From NCBI RefSeq assembly GCF_900128955.1, contig NZ_FQTY01000004.1:1-64000 (forward strand): a DNA stretch of 64,000 nt. The letters are read 5' to 3'. The position numbers were made by a program, and so were the translations under genes. Of the stretch, positions 25,071 to 33,678 are shown in pieces. The notes below the pieces were generated by a model. That model saw only the letters and a list, made by a program, of their open reading frames with translations, was not told the DNA's origin and did no database searches. Numbering within the stretch: position 1 is the first letter of the stretch; each line of letters opens with the position of its first letter. The DNA comes from Tissierella praeacuta DSM 18095. Its GTDB lineage: Bacteria; Bacillota; Clostridia; Tissierellales; Tissierellaceae.

Positions 25071-25571
25071 TTATTCATCTCCATAGACGATATTCTCCAT
25101 TATTAGATTTTCTTCCAGTTCCCTAATACAGATTCCTGATATTTCAAAAATATCGATTACAAACTGTGGCACATCTGCTATATCATAGTCATAATCAGCT
25201 TGTATAACTACGACTTCACCACTGTCTTCTTCTGTATATGCACAAAGCTTTGCATCTATTGGGATTCCTGCTTCTTCTAAGAGATAATCAGGTACAACAA
25301 TCTCATCATATTCTTCAAATCTTTCGCAATAAGAGCAGTCATAACATCTTCCGCAAACACCTGCAAGATGTTCTATTAACTCTTCAGATAGGTTCTTAAG
25401 TCCTTCAGCTAACTTTATAAGTTCCATTGCATTCATAGTTCCTTTCATTACTACAAATGCATTTTCCAATGTTTTTAATTCAATATCTTTACTGTCTAAT
25501 AGATTAGAGACTTTTAGCACCTCAATTGGTATAATGATACTACTATTAGAATTTTCCTTTATAATTTCCAT
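25071..25571 (-). CDS. Hypothetical protein with CxxC-type cysteine cluster, 166 aa
   Basis: Not recognised as a named family. A central motif C-G-R-C-Y-D-C-S-Y-C (about residues 94-103) could bind a metal ion. It is followed by a VPDYLLEEAGIP-x-DAKL segment that resembles the swapped-hairpin half of AbrB/SpoVT DNA-binding proteins. The C-terminus is acidic. It starts 19 bases before the methylase stop in the same orientation, with AAGGAGG upstream. A regulatory role is possible but unproven. Confidence 0.55.
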   Translation of the reverse strand: MEIIKENSNSSIIIPIEVLKVSNLLDSKDIELKTLENAFVVMKGTMNAMELIKLAEGLKNLSEELIEHLAGVCGRCYDCSYCERFEEYDEIVVPDYLLEEAGIPIDAKLCAYTEEDSGEVVVIQADYDYDIADVPQFVIDIFEISGICIRELEENLIMENIVYGDE

Positions 25572-25589
25572 ATAAATTTCCTCCTTATT

Positions 25590-26417
25590 TTAAAGTCCAT
25601 TTTCTATTTCAAATAAGTTTATTTGTGAAGGATTATTTTCCTTCCTTTCCTGCATATCATAATTTGCTATAAGTATTTCTTGAAACTGAGCCCCGTTATC
25701 ATAACGCTGTTTAATATTGTTAATACGGGTAAAGCTTTCAATCCGAATATTTGGTTCATCGTATAATTCTCTTATAAAGTCACAATCATTATAGGAAAGT
25801 AAGAACTTTCCCTCGATATTCATTAAAGTATCTCTTAGTCTGATATGATCCTTTTCTTGGAATCCACCTTCTCCTACATTTTTATAATATTTTTCTGTTT
25901 CATAATATGGCGGGTCTAAATAGAAAAAGCTGATAGGGCGATCATATTGCCTTATCAGCTTTTCAAAATCCTTATTTTCAATAACTACTTTACTAAGTTT
26001 TCTATGTGCTTGTTCGATTAAGGGGAAGTTGCTCCACATATCATGAGGCTGGCTCCCAAAACTGGTAAGTCCTGATGCATAGCTATATCGAATAAGCTGA
26101 TAAAAATATGCTGCTTTTATTACATCACTTTCTATACTATCCCTTGCTAGTGCATTCTTTACTATGTCAAAATCCTCCCTTGAATTTAGTACAAAGTGCA
26201 GTGCCTCAATTAACTCATCTGGTTTCTCTCTTACACATCGATAGAGATTGGTCAAAAGTCCATTAAAATCGTTATATACTTCAAAATCATTGCCAGGCGA
26301 TTTATGAAAAAGTACCCATCCTCCACCTCCGAACACTTCTATATATCGTTCATAATAAAATGGAAATACAGATACTATCAATTCTCTTAAAGCCTTTTTC
26401 CCTCCTATCCAACTCAT
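25590..26417 (-). CDS. D12-class DNA adenine N6-methyltransferase, 275 aa
   Basis: The SAM-binding motif is FGGGGWVLFHK (about residues 28-38) and the catalytic motif is DPPYY (about residue 170). The order matches the Dam/DpnM (D12, alpha) class; the usual N-terminal WxGGK is present as WIGGKK. The target sequence cannot be derived from these motifs. With no cognate endonuclease nearby and ArdA-like genes upstream, it most likely protects the mobile element from host restriction. The ribosome site is weak, so it may be translated by coupling to the upstream regulator. Confidence 0.9.
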   Translation of the reverse strand: MSWIGGKKALRELIVSVFPFYYERYIEVFGGGGWVLFHKSPGNDFEVYNDFNGLLTNLYRCVREKPDELIEALHFVLNSREDFDIVKNALARDSIESDVIKAAYFYQLIRYSYASGLTSFGSQPHDMWSNFPLIEQAHRKLSKVVIENKDFEKLIRQYDRPISFFYLDPPYYETEKYYKNVGEGGFQEKDHIRLRDTLMNIEGKFLLSYNDCDFIRELYDEPNIRIESFTRINNIKQRYDNGAQFQEILIANYDMQERKENNPSQINLFEIENGL

Positions 26418-26435
26418 AAAACTATTAATATTTCA

Positions 26436-26774
26436 TCACCTCGTTTCACTGTCCTCATCAATTTCTAATCTCAATTGTCCACTTTCATCTGTAAACTCTC
26501 CTAATGCTTTTATTAAGCCATTCTTTGCTTTTGCAATTTCTCTGATTCTGCTGGTCATCTGATAAACACTATTCAGGACTTCATCTTTATCTGTGGCATA
26601 ATAATAGCCATTTTCATCACTGCATATTGGGTTGCCGTCATTTCTTAATTGATTGACAATTTTTCTTACAGTTCTGCTGCTGATGGAAAATCTTCTTTGC
26701 AGATATGCACTAGATACTGCCTTTTCTTTTCCCTGATGATATTTCTTTATATATATTAAAAAATCATGTTCCAC
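26436..26774 (-). CDS. Winged-helix (HTH_11-like) DNA-binding protein, 112 aa
   Basis: Residues 20-60 form a helix-turn-helix (SSAYLQRRFSISSRTVRKIV) and wing (NGYYYATD) like those of BirA/HTH_11 domains. A C-terminal helical tail follows. I prefer the GTG at 26774, nine bases after GGAGG; a TTG at 26780 is close to the same site. It heads the methylase-pilus block and directly follows two tandem terminators, so it may control the element's second operon. Confidence 0.68.
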   Translation of the reverse strand: MEHDFLIYIKKYHQGKEKAVSSAYLQRRFSISSRTVRKIVNQLRNDGNPICSDENGYYYATDKDEVLNSVYQMTSRIREIAKAKNGLIKALGEFTDESGQLRLEIDEDSETR

Positions 26775-26815
26775 CTCCAAACCCTCCTTTAGCTATTAGT
26801 TTTAGGCAATAAAAA

Positions 26816-26858
26816 AAGGCCGACTGATATACTGTAAATACAGCAAACAATCGGCCTT
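26816..26858 (-). terminator. Nested hairpin terminator, second of a tandem pair
   Basis: AAGGCCGA (26816-26823) pairs with TCGGCCTT (26851-26858), and CTGTA/TACAG forms an inner stem (26832-26843). On the minus strand a run of seven T follows. It ends 42 bases before the start at 26774, with no clear promoter in between. Confidence 0.75.
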
Positions 26859-26875
26859 AACTATTTTTAGGTATT

Positions 26876-26898
26876 AAAAAACACGGTTCTTACCGTGC
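26876..26898 (-). terminator. Intrinsic terminator, first of a tandem pair
   Basis: On the minus strand CACGGT-AAGA-ACCGTG is followed by TTTTTT. It begins three bases after the stop of the gene at 26901-27230. Confidence 0.8.
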
Positions 26899-26900
26899 TA

Positions 26901-27230
26901 TTATAGAATACCTATTAATTTTAACAACTTGATACAATCTTTTATTCCTTCCATATAAATAAATTTTTGCATCTCCCCTTCTATAAAGTTGGATATCTCC
27001 TCATAGTCTTCAATCTGTCTTCTTACTTCTTTTGGAATATCTTTATTTTCATAAAGCTTTGTCCCTAATTCCTTTACCGTTTCAATACTTTCTTTTAATT
27101 CTTCATTTTCTTTGATTAATTCAAAATATGCTACTTCCAATCTTTCACATATTGCATCTTCTAGTATCTCCATGATATCTTCCACAGATGCCACCCCCTC
27201 AAGCACCAAAGCATACCACAAAAGATTCAA
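26901..27230 (-). CDS. Hypothetical helical protein, 109 aa
   Basis: Not recognised. The sequence is nearly all helix-forming, with heptad-like runs of Leu, Ile and Glu (ENEELKESIETVKELGTKLY), suggesting a coiled coil. There is no signal peptide or membrane helix. It is the last gene of the antirestriction block, 20 bases after the ArdA-like gene, and ends at tandem terminators. Confidence 0.5.
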   Translation of the reverse strand: MNLLWYALVLEGVASVEDIMEILEDAICERLEVAYFELIKENEELKESIETVKELGTKLYENKDIPKEVRRQIEDYEEISNFIEGEMQKFIYMEGIKDCIKLLKLIGIL

Positions 27231-27250
27231 TATATCTATTAGAATATTTA

Positions 27251-28270
27251 TTATTCCATTGATAGGTTTATGCTATCTGGCTCTTTGCTGAATTCATAAT
27301 AAAACTTCTCTTCATTTCTCTTAATAAATCCATGCTTACAAGGATCTAACTCTTTCTTTTCAATATCTACCTTTGCATATCTTACATAATCAAAATTATC
27401 TCCAAGTATGGAGTCTAGTTCTACTATGCCATCTCTTTCTGCCATGATCCTTCCGTACTTTTCTAAATTAGCACTCCTTGGAATAAAATCATAGCAATCT
27501 AGATTTTGAGAGATATCGAGGGCAAAATCGAGTCTTGTACAACCTTCAAGTTCCATTGCTGATTCTAAGTGTTCCATATAAAAATCTTTCCCTTGATCTT
27601 GTTCATCACAAGCATAGCCTAAATTATTGCCATCAATAATTAATTTCTCTATCGAATCATACTGATCTTGTAGTTCTGTAATATTTGAAAATATACACTT
27701 TGCATCTAATAAGTTGGCTTCTTTCCAATCATCTATACCTAGTACATCTAAGGCAATAGCTATCTCATCAGGTTCTAAAGTAGAAAATTCGTAATCAGCT
27801 AGATTTATCCATACCCCTTCAGGATTAGACTTACTTGACACCTTAAGCTTAACAGTCCAGTCTCCCCCTGTCATCTTATCTAAATTTGTGCCATCATAGA
27901 TTTGCTTTATTGTATTTCTTTGAATTATATAGCCTTCATTTGTAAATGAGCCTTGGAAGTCTTCATGATATTCTCTTCCAAGCTTTTCTGTTTTAATAAA
28001 TGGAAGTATTTCATCAGATGCATCCTCCTTATATTTTGCCACATATTCTCCGAGGGACTTTTCATCTGTAGCTTTATAATAAAAGTCAAAACTGCTTAAC
28101 TGTTCAGTAAGATTAATCATATCTGTTGCAGTATATATTCCAATAATTTGAATTGCACCCTCTAAAACATATTGCTCTTTAACTGACATTTCATTAAATC
28201 GCCTATCCAGATAGGCTTTTTCTTCTTCTGTACCTTCAAGCCTTTTCCACATATAAATTAAATCTCTCAT
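27251..28270 (-). CDS. ArdA-like antirestriction protein with extended N-terminus, 339 aa
   Basis: The C-terminal half (INLADYEFSTLEPDEIAIAL, then ISQNLDCYDFIPRSANLEKY) follows the ArdA pattern: an N(L)xxY start, a paired-helix middle and the NLxxYDFxP block. A second such block, MINLTEQLSSFDFYY, occurs near residue 53, so ArdA-like elements appear twice. ArdA proteins are highly acidic DNA mimics that block type I restriction enzymes after conjugation. The start overlaps the upstream stop by four bases. Confidence 0.72.
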   Translation of the reverse strand: MRDLIYMWKRLEGTEEEKAYLDRRFNEMSVKEQYVLEGAIQIIGIYTATDMINLTEQLSSFDFYYKATDEKSLGEYVAKYKEDASDEILPFIKTEKLGREYHEDFQGSFTNEGYIIQRNTIKQIYDGTNLDKMTGGDWTVKLKVSSKSNPEGVWINLADYEFSTLEPDEIAIALDVLGIDDWKEANLLDAKCIFSNITELQDQYDSIEKLIIDGNNLGYACDEQDQGKDFYMEHLESAMELEGCTRLDFALDISQNLDCYDFIPRSANLEKYGRIMAERDGIVELDSILGDNFDYVRYAKVDIEKKELDPCKHGFIKRNEEKFYYEFSKEPDSINLSME

Positions 28271-28560
28271 AAACTCATACCTCCCATGCCTTGGGACTGT
28301 TCTTTGGAATGTTCCTCTGATTCTTTGATTTCTTCTTGTGGTTTGGATAAAATTTTGAAATTATCTTCTCCATGAATAAGACCAAGGCCTCTGCCATTAT
28401 CCCACTTCATGTGTATAGTTCCTATATCATCTACCAGAATTACCGTACCTTTAGTCCCTTTCTCAACTCCTTGCTGATCATCCATAGTTGAAAGCAATTC
28501 TATTCTTGTTCCTGCAGGGTACATCTTTTTAATTCTTTCTACTTGATTTCTATTATTCAA
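28267..28560 (-). CDS. DUF4314-family small protein, 97 aa
   Basis: An SH3-like fold is suggested by YPAGTRIELLSTMDD, VEKGTKGTVILVDDIGTIHM and the GLIHGEDNF segment, the pattern I associate with DUF4314. The C-terminus is a charged tail ending SQGMGGMSL. The start is TTG, overlapping the stop of the 557-residue gene by eight bases, with GGGAGG upstream. Its own stop overlaps the ArdA-like start, so three genes are translationally chained. Confidence 0.72.
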   Translation of the reverse strand: MNNRNQVERIKKMYPAGTRIELLSTMDDQQGVEKGTKGTVILVDDIGTIHMKWDNGRGLGLIHGEDNFKILSKPQEEIKESEEHSKEQSQGMGGMSL

Positions 28561-30226
28561 ATTTCATCCCTCCCATTATTTGATTTTGATTTATTCCCAT
28601 TTCTTCTGCTGTTTTAATAAACCAGCTCTTACTGCTATTCCAGAAACTAATATAAACATCTCCCATATCTGTACTTATTTCTCTTTGCTCAAAAGACTCA
28701 CCCCAGCCATCTGCAGCCTGTCCAATCACATTTTCTTTTATCTTCCTAAGCTCTTTATTAGTTAAATCATCATTTAATATTAGTATTGCTACACCCATTA
28801 GTTCATCATCTACCATTTCAACAGAAAATTCATATTTAGCTACCTTCCCATTTACACTGTCATGTTCATCATAGTAATGCATAAGGTCTCTTTCTTTTTC
28901 TTCTGGAAGAGTATCTCTTTCTATGGCTTCAAGGATCTCATCAATATAATCAACTATTTCATAGTTTCCTAATTCCATTGGTTCATTTAAGGTTTCTCTA
29001 TAGCCATAATCATTTTCAATATCATAGGTTGTAACAGTTAAGGGCATATATAATTTTAATGTCTTTAATTCTTTTTCTTCAGGAATCATTATTCCGAGAT
29101 TTTCGAATAATACATTGGCAAGCTTTTGATTATATCCATGATAAATAATGTATCCTTTATTTGAAAATGCTCCATCTTCCTGTGCCATTTTTTCTCTGCC
29201 ATATCTTTTAAAATCAATATATTCTTCAAGACTTGAATCATATTCAAAATGTCCCGAGTCACAAATCATATATCTTCCATAGCTTTCTACACTATGGATA
29301 CCATCAAATAATTCAAATTCATACATAGAATCTGCTAGTGCAAAGATTTCTTCAACAGTTCGAGGTTTAACATAGTCCATAAGTTTTTCAAAATATTCTA
29401 TATCATGGTTGCCTATTTCCTTATAGTACTTTGCTAATTTATTTAAGGTATCTATCTTAATTAATGGTGTTGTATCAGCAGAAATAATATTTATTATCCT
29501 ATCTGAAAAGTTATGACTATCAATTGTAACTTCACAATCATGTAAGTAAGGAGTTTCTAATCTCATCAGTGCCTTTTCAATTCCAACATCAGAACAAGGA
29601 AGATAGATAAATTCATTCGCACCTTTTGCGGTCAGATGTATTGTTGCTACAGTTTCTTTCCAATGGTATGGGGGAAACTGCTTGCCATTATATATTTGCT
29701 CTGGTACATTTGAATTTTTATATAAGACTCCATAAGGAGTAATTCTAGAATTAGGATTGTTTTTTATTACCTCCATTGCAAAGGATCCACCATCAAGCTC
29801 TTCTAATTCTCTAGTTGCTACTGCTTGTTTTTCTAATAGATATAAATCTTTTCCTACAGTTTCCAGATTATTAAAGTCACTTACAAGGCTATAGCAATGA
29901 GTATTAAAGCTTAGATTGATTAACTCTGCTATTGTTTTCGAATTTTCTGCAAAGGTTGAAGCAAAAAACACTTTCCTTTCCTTTGTATCGAAACTATCCA
30001 TCCTCTTAAATAAGAAATTTAATTCATCGATATTGCACTCTTTACCTTTTAAAACTTCATTCATATCTGAATCATAGACTACTTCTTCAATATAGCAGTT
30101 GGGAGCAGTTGAAGTTTCAAGCTCCAGCTGATTATATACATTGGATATTTCGCCTTCCTCATAAGGGAAATTAAACATAATTGACTCATCTTCTTTTCTA
30201 TCGATTCTTTTTAACCTAATTAGCAT
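28553..30226 (-). CDS. Large acidic ArdA-like/DUF6329-like protein, 557 aa
   Basis: A strongly acidic cytoplasmic protein. The central part contains ArdA-like segments (EEIFALADSMYEFELF and SSLEEYIDFKRYGREKM followed by GAFSNKGYIIYHG). The C-terminal ~130 residues form a separate alpha/beta domain that I place tentatively with DUF6329. The tail ends NQIMGGMKFE. It is probably an anti-defence or DNA-mimic protein delivered or expressed early after transfer; this is inference. It is followed by the DUF4314 gene with overlap. Confidence 0.6.
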   Translation of the reverse strand: MLIRLKRIDRKEDESIMFNFPYEEGEISNVYNQLELETSTAPNCYIEEVVYDSDMNEVLKGKECNIDELNFLFKRMDSFDTKERKVFFASTFAENSKTIAELINLSFNTHCYSLVSDFNNLETVGKDLYLLEKQAVATRELEELDGGSFAMEVIKNNPNSRITPYGVLYKNSNVPEQIYNGKQFPPYHWKETVATIHLTAKGANEFIYLPCSDVGIEKALMRLETPYLHDCEVTIDSHNFSDRIINIISADTTPLIKIDTLNKLAKYYKEIGNHDIEYFEKLMDYVKPRTVEEIFALADSMYEFELFDGIHSVESYGRYMICDSGHFEYDSSLEEYIDFKRYGREKMAQEDGAFSNKGYIIYHGYNQKLANVLFENLGIMIPEEKELKTLKLYMPLTVTTYDIENDYGYRETLNEPMELGNYEIVDYIDEILEAIERDTLPEEKERDLMHYYDEHDSVNGKVAKYEFSVEMVDDELMGVAILILNDDLTNKELRKIKENVIGQAADGWGESFEQREISTDMGDVYISFWNSSKSWFIKTAEEMGINQNQIMGGMKFE

Positions 30227-30240
30227 ACTTTTCCTCCATC

Positions 30241-30930
30241 CTACTTTTTAATTGAAAATACATCTGCACCATACTTTGCAATTAATGATGCATTGATTAT
30301 TATCTTAAATGCAGTATCATCAATAAGTTCTTTATCTGCTATCTCACTAATTCTTATATATTCTTTTCCTGTCGATATAGTTTTTGCCGTTTGGTAAAGG
30401 GCATAGCCCTCTGTACTAATTTGTCTAAGATGTATCTGTGAAAAATCAAACCCATATAAACAGACTGCATTTTCTGAAATATTCCATAATACTTCATCAG
30501 CGGTTAGAAGAAATATTACAGCAAGGTAGTTCGCTGAATTTTCCCATACTTCAATATCCTGCTTATGGTGTACATGATAAAACCTTTTCTTATGTTTATG
30601 ATTCAGAAATAGTTCTCCAGTAAATCTGCTGCTAAGTAATTTCAATCTATCTTTTAGGGAATAATTTTTTATTCTTCCAAAGCAATCTTTTATCAGATCT
30701 GTATATTCAATTTCATCCGCCTCTAGTTTTTCTTTGAAACAAAAACAATCATTAGGGTTACCTCTGCTTTTAACCTTTTCTACACAACCATTACAAATCT
30801 TAATACCTCCTTCACAATTAAAATGATTATTAATAACTATTCCACTTCTTCTTTGAGGGAAATTAGGTGCCAGCATCATTAGCTGCTCTATTCCTTCTAA
30901 GGATGTTCCATACATAAAATATCTTGACAT
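30241..30930 (-). CDS. Hypothetical protein at the element's right edge, 229 aa
   Basis: The family is uncertain (possibly DUF6075-like). The N-terminal half has a cysteine cluster (CEGGIKICNGCVEKV...CFCF) compatible with a zinc site. The central LKDRLKLLSSRFTGELFLN block and a C-terminal helical domain follow. It is the first gene of the left-running operon and lies 37 bases behind a large hairpin. No integrase gene is found beyond it. Confidence 0.5.
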   Translation of the reverse strand: MSRYFMYGTSLEGIEQLMMLAPNFPQRRSGIVINNHFNCEGGIKICNGCVEKVKSRGNPNDCFCFKEKLEADEIEYTDLIKDCFGRIKNYSLKDRLKLLSSRFTGELFLNHKHKKRFYHVHHKQDIEVWENSANYLAVIFLLTADEVLWNISENAVCLYGFDFSQIHLRQISTEGYALYQTAKTISTGKEYIRISEIADKELIDDTAFKIIINASLIAKYGADVFSIKK

Positions 30931-30966
30931 TGTTCTCAGTCCTTTCTATTGGTTTATTGAAATAAA

Positions 30967-31016
30967 AAAGAGGCGAAGACTATCGATCATTAGTTGACCG
31001 AAGACTTCGCCTCTTT
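30967..31016. terminator. Large hairpin with T-run on the minus strand
   Basis: AAAGAGGCGAAG (30967-30978) pairs exactly with CTTCGCCTCTTT (31005-31016). On the minus strand TTTTTTATTT follows, only ~37 bases before the start codon at 30930. It may terminate transcription entering from the chromosome, or act as a leader attenuator. Confidence 0.72.
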
Positions 31017-31049
31017 GGGTTTCTTTATTTAGTTTTAGATTTATATAAA

Positions 31050-31085
31050 ATAAATGCATTAAGATTTCAATCCTAATGCATTTAT
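31050..31085 (-). terminator. Terminator of the membrane-protein gene at 31168-31557
   Basis: ATAAATGCATTA and TAATGCATTTAT form a 12-bp stem around a 12-base loop, followed on the minus strand by TTTTAT. It lies about 80 bases after the stop codon. Confidence 0.65.
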
Positions 31086-31167
31086 TGTTTTCATTATTAA
31101 ATTTTTATAAGCAATATTTAGATTATTTATGATGTCTAAATGAACAAAATTTAAATTATACGTCTTA

Positions 31168-31557
31168 TTACTTTTCTTTTTTTAGAAATATAACATCGAT
31201 AAAAGAGATACCAAAAGCTAAACCAATAGCATTAGAAAATGCTCTAAATAAATCTATATTTGAAGGTCTAAAAACATAGTCAAAAACATAGTTAACAGCT
31301 CCAAACAGGGCAAACAAGGCAATAAACTTAAATAGCCTTTTCCTTATTTCAACCCATTTTAGCCTTCTTGAATTTAGAATAGTAACGAAAGGAACATATA
31401 ATATCATAAAGAAGGTAAAGAATAAATATCCCATCACGAATTTAAAAGCAAGGTTACTATCTATATCTTTATAAGCAATAAAGAGTGAAATTAGAGTTCC
31501 AGTTATAAATAAGGTATAAAGAGTTCTTGTTAAAACTAACACTGCATTCTTTTTCAT
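31168..31557 (-). CDS. Membrane protein of unknown function, 129 aa
   Basis: Four hydrophobic segments are evident (about residues 9-28, 38-60, 73-95, 108-123), with short basic loops and a KKEK C-terminus. I do not recognise the family. GGGGA precedes the ATG. It is likely the first chromosomal gene outside the mobile element, with its own terminator downstream. Confidence 0.6.
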   Translation of the reverse strand: MKKNAVLVLTRTLYTLFITGTLISLFIAYKDIDSNLAFKFVMGYLFFTFFMILYVPFVTILNSRRLKWVEIRKRLFKFIALFALFGAVNYVFDYVFRPSNIDLFRAFSNAIGLAFGISFIDVIFLKKEK

Positions 31558-31755
31558 TTTGTATCCCCTTTATTATAAAAATCATTACTGTATAAATTTA
31601 TAGTTACAGTATTTATAAATTTAATACGCATTTTACTACTTATGTTCATCTATAGTATATAAATCATCCATCTATTTATCAAACTAATTTTGTTAATTAT
31701 CATCTATCATAACTCTAATTATCCAATGTCATCTATAAAACACCCTATTTTCAAT

Positions 31756-31791
31756 GGTCAAAAAACGGTGTTTTTCCTCCGATTTTTGACC
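31756..31791. terminator. Hairpin downstream of the RlmD-like gene
   Basis: GGTCAAAAA (31756-31764) pairs with TTTTTGACC (31783-31791). On the minus strand it lies about 40 bases after the stop at 31832. No clean T-run follows, so efficiency is uncertain. The rest of the 31558-31831 interval shows no gene. Confidence 0.5.
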
Positions 31792-31831
31792 CAATTTCAG
31801 TCCTCAAACCACTATATGTTGTGGTCAACTT

Positions 31832-33199
31832 CTACTTTTTGTCCTCCATGCCACAATACGTCATCAGAATTATACTCTCAACGTGCACCGTATGAGGAAA
31901 CATATCCACTGGCTGTACTTCCTCCACCTTATATCCATTCTCCACTAAATACTTAACATCCCTTGCCATAGTAGTAGAATTACAGGATACATATACAACC
32001 TTCTCTGGATTTAGTTCTACTACTGCTTCTAATACTTCTTTTTCACAGCCTTTTCTTGGTGGATCTAAGACAACTTTATTCCCTTTAATCCCTTTCTTCA
32101 TTAATTTAGGGAATACTTCTTCTGCTTTTCCTACTATAAACTCTGTATTATCTATATTATTCAATGCTGCATTTTCTTTAGCATCTTCTATAGCTTCTTT
32201 TACTATTTCTATTCCATATACTTTCTCAACATTGGAAGCTATATATACTGAAATAGTTCCTATTCCACAGTATAAATCATAGATAACATCCGATTTATCT
32301 GAATCTAAAAATTCTACAACTTTATTGTATAATACTTCCGCTTGAGTTCTATTTACTTGAAAGAAGGAATTAGGTGATAGATAAAACTTATAATCTCCTA
32401 TATAATCCAAAAGTCTATCTTCTCCATAAAGTTTTCTATACTCTTTTCCATATGTAATTGATGAGTTTAATTTATTAATATTTTGGTAAATACTGATTAC
32501 ATCTTCTTCAATTAACATTTTTACTAATTCTTTTTCATTAGGTAATCTATTACTTCCAGTAACCAAAATTATCATAGCCTTATTATCTCTATTAACCCTT
32601 ATACCAATATGACGGAGTATCCCTTTTTTATTTCTTTTATCATAGGCTTTGACATTATATTTATTCATCCAAATTCTAACTATGTTTATTACCCTATTTC
32701 CAATTTCAGGTTGAAGAATACTACTATCCATATCTACTATATCATTACTATTTACTTCATAAAATCCAATAACAGTTTTCCCATTTTCCTCTCCCACTGG
32801 TATTTGTACATGATTTCTATATCTAAAGGGATAAACCATACCAATGGTATCTTTTACTTCAACATCAGCTAATCCCCCTATTTTTTCAAGATCCATCTTC
32901 ACCTTATTTTTCTTCCATTCTAACTGTTTAGAGTATTTATATTCAATAAGAGGTATCCCTCCCTTTGCCTCTATTATATTAAAATCTAATTTTATTCTAT
33001 CTTTTGATGGTTCAATGATATTGACTAATGATCCTATGGCAAAGTTCTTTTTAATCTTATCTATTTTCCCTACTACTTCATCACCAATTACTCCTCCATT
33101 AACAAATACAGTAAAGTTGTCAATTTTTAATACTCCATTACCTTCATGGGTAAAATCAATTATTTTTCCTCTTACTATATCCCCTATATTAATCCCCAT
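31832..33199 (-). CDS. RlmD/RumA-like 23S rRNA (uracil-5-)-methyltransferase, 455 aa
   Basis: An N-terminal TRAM domain (INIGDIVRGKIIDFTHEG...) precedes a class I methyltransferase with YDLYCGIGTIS (SAM site), DPPRKGCEKEV (motif IV) and VYVSCNSTTMARD carrying the catalytic Cys. The family makes m5U in 23S rRNA or tRNA. The four cysteines that hold the [4Fe-4S] cluster are missing: where C-G-G-C is expected the sequence reads AKGGIPLIEY. The ATG at 33199 is five bases after GGAGG. It is probably the chromosomal housekeeping enzyme; exact target uridine unknown. Confidence 0.85.
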   Translation of the reverse strand: MGINIGDIVRGKIIDFTHEGNGVLKIDNFTVFVNGGVIGDEVVGKIDKIKKNFAIGSLVNIIEPSKDRIKLDFNIIEAKGGIPLIEYKYSKQLEWKKNKVKMDLEKIGGLADVEVKDTIGMVYPFRYRNHVQIPVGEENGKTVIGFYEVNSNDIVDMDSSILQPEIGNRVINIVRIWMNKYNVKAYDKRNKKGILRHIGIRVNRDNKAMIILVTGSNRLPNEKELVKMLIEEDVISIYQNINKLNSSITYGKEYRKLYGEDRLLDYIGDYKFYLSPNSFFQVNRTQAEVLYNKVVEFLDSDKSDVIYDLYCGIGTISVYIASNVEKVYGIEIVKEAIEDAKENAALNNIDNTEFIVGKAEEVFPKLMKKGIKGNKVVLDPPRKGCEKEVLEAVVELNPEKVVYVSCNSTTMARDVKYLVENGYKVEEVQPVDMFPHTVHVESIILMTYCGMEDKK

Positions 33200-33303
33200 A
33201 ACTTCCTCCATATCTATATTAAATTATTAAAATTAAGACACTATGAAAAAATAATATATCCATTATTAATCTGCTTTATCTTAAATATTATCCCATATAA
33301 AAT

Positions 33304-33332
33304 ATAAATACCCTTTTAATAAGGGTATTTAT
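33304..33332 (-). terminator. Terminator of ybjQ-like gene
   Basis: ATAAATACCCTT and AAGGGTATTTAT form a 12-bp stem with a TTAAT loop, five bases after the stop codon at 33337. On the minus strand TATTTTATAT follows. Confidence 0.65.
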
Positions 33333-33336
33333 ATAA

Positions 33337-33657
33337 CTAATCTATAACTACTGCTGTACCTGAAGCCGTAACCATCAGCATATTTCCACCTTGACCTAAT
33401 ACCTCATAGTCAATATCTACTCCCACTACTGCATTAGCCCCCATTTCCATTGCTCTAGTTTCCATTTCTTTAATAGCTTCCTCACGAGCTTGTATAAGTT
33501 CTCCTTCATAGCTACCCGATCTTCCACCAAAAAAATTAGTTAAACTTGCAGCAAAGTCCTTGATAAAATCTACTCCAGCTATTACTTCTCCAAAAACTAT
33601 ACCCTTATATTCGACTATTCTTTTTCCTTCAATAGTTGGCGTTGTAGTGGTTATCAT
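33337..33657 (-). CDS. YbjQ/UPF0145 family protein, 106 aa
   Basis: The protein matches the YbjQ-like family throughout: [14 protein letters not shown] near the N-terminus, [20 protein letters not shown] in the middle, and [16 protein letters not shown] at the end. Family members form a pentameric or higher-order ring and are called heavy-metal-binding-like, but the function is not settled. It follows the 176-residue gene by 21 bases with the same orientation. Confidence 0.9.
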   Translation of the reverse strand: MITTTTPTIEGKRIVEYKGIVFGEVIAGVDFIKDFAASLTNFFGGRSGSYEGELIQAREEAIKEMETRAMEMGANAVVGVDIDYEVLGQGGNMLMVTASGTAVVID

Positions 33658-33678
33658 TTTTTATACCTCCTAGTTTTA

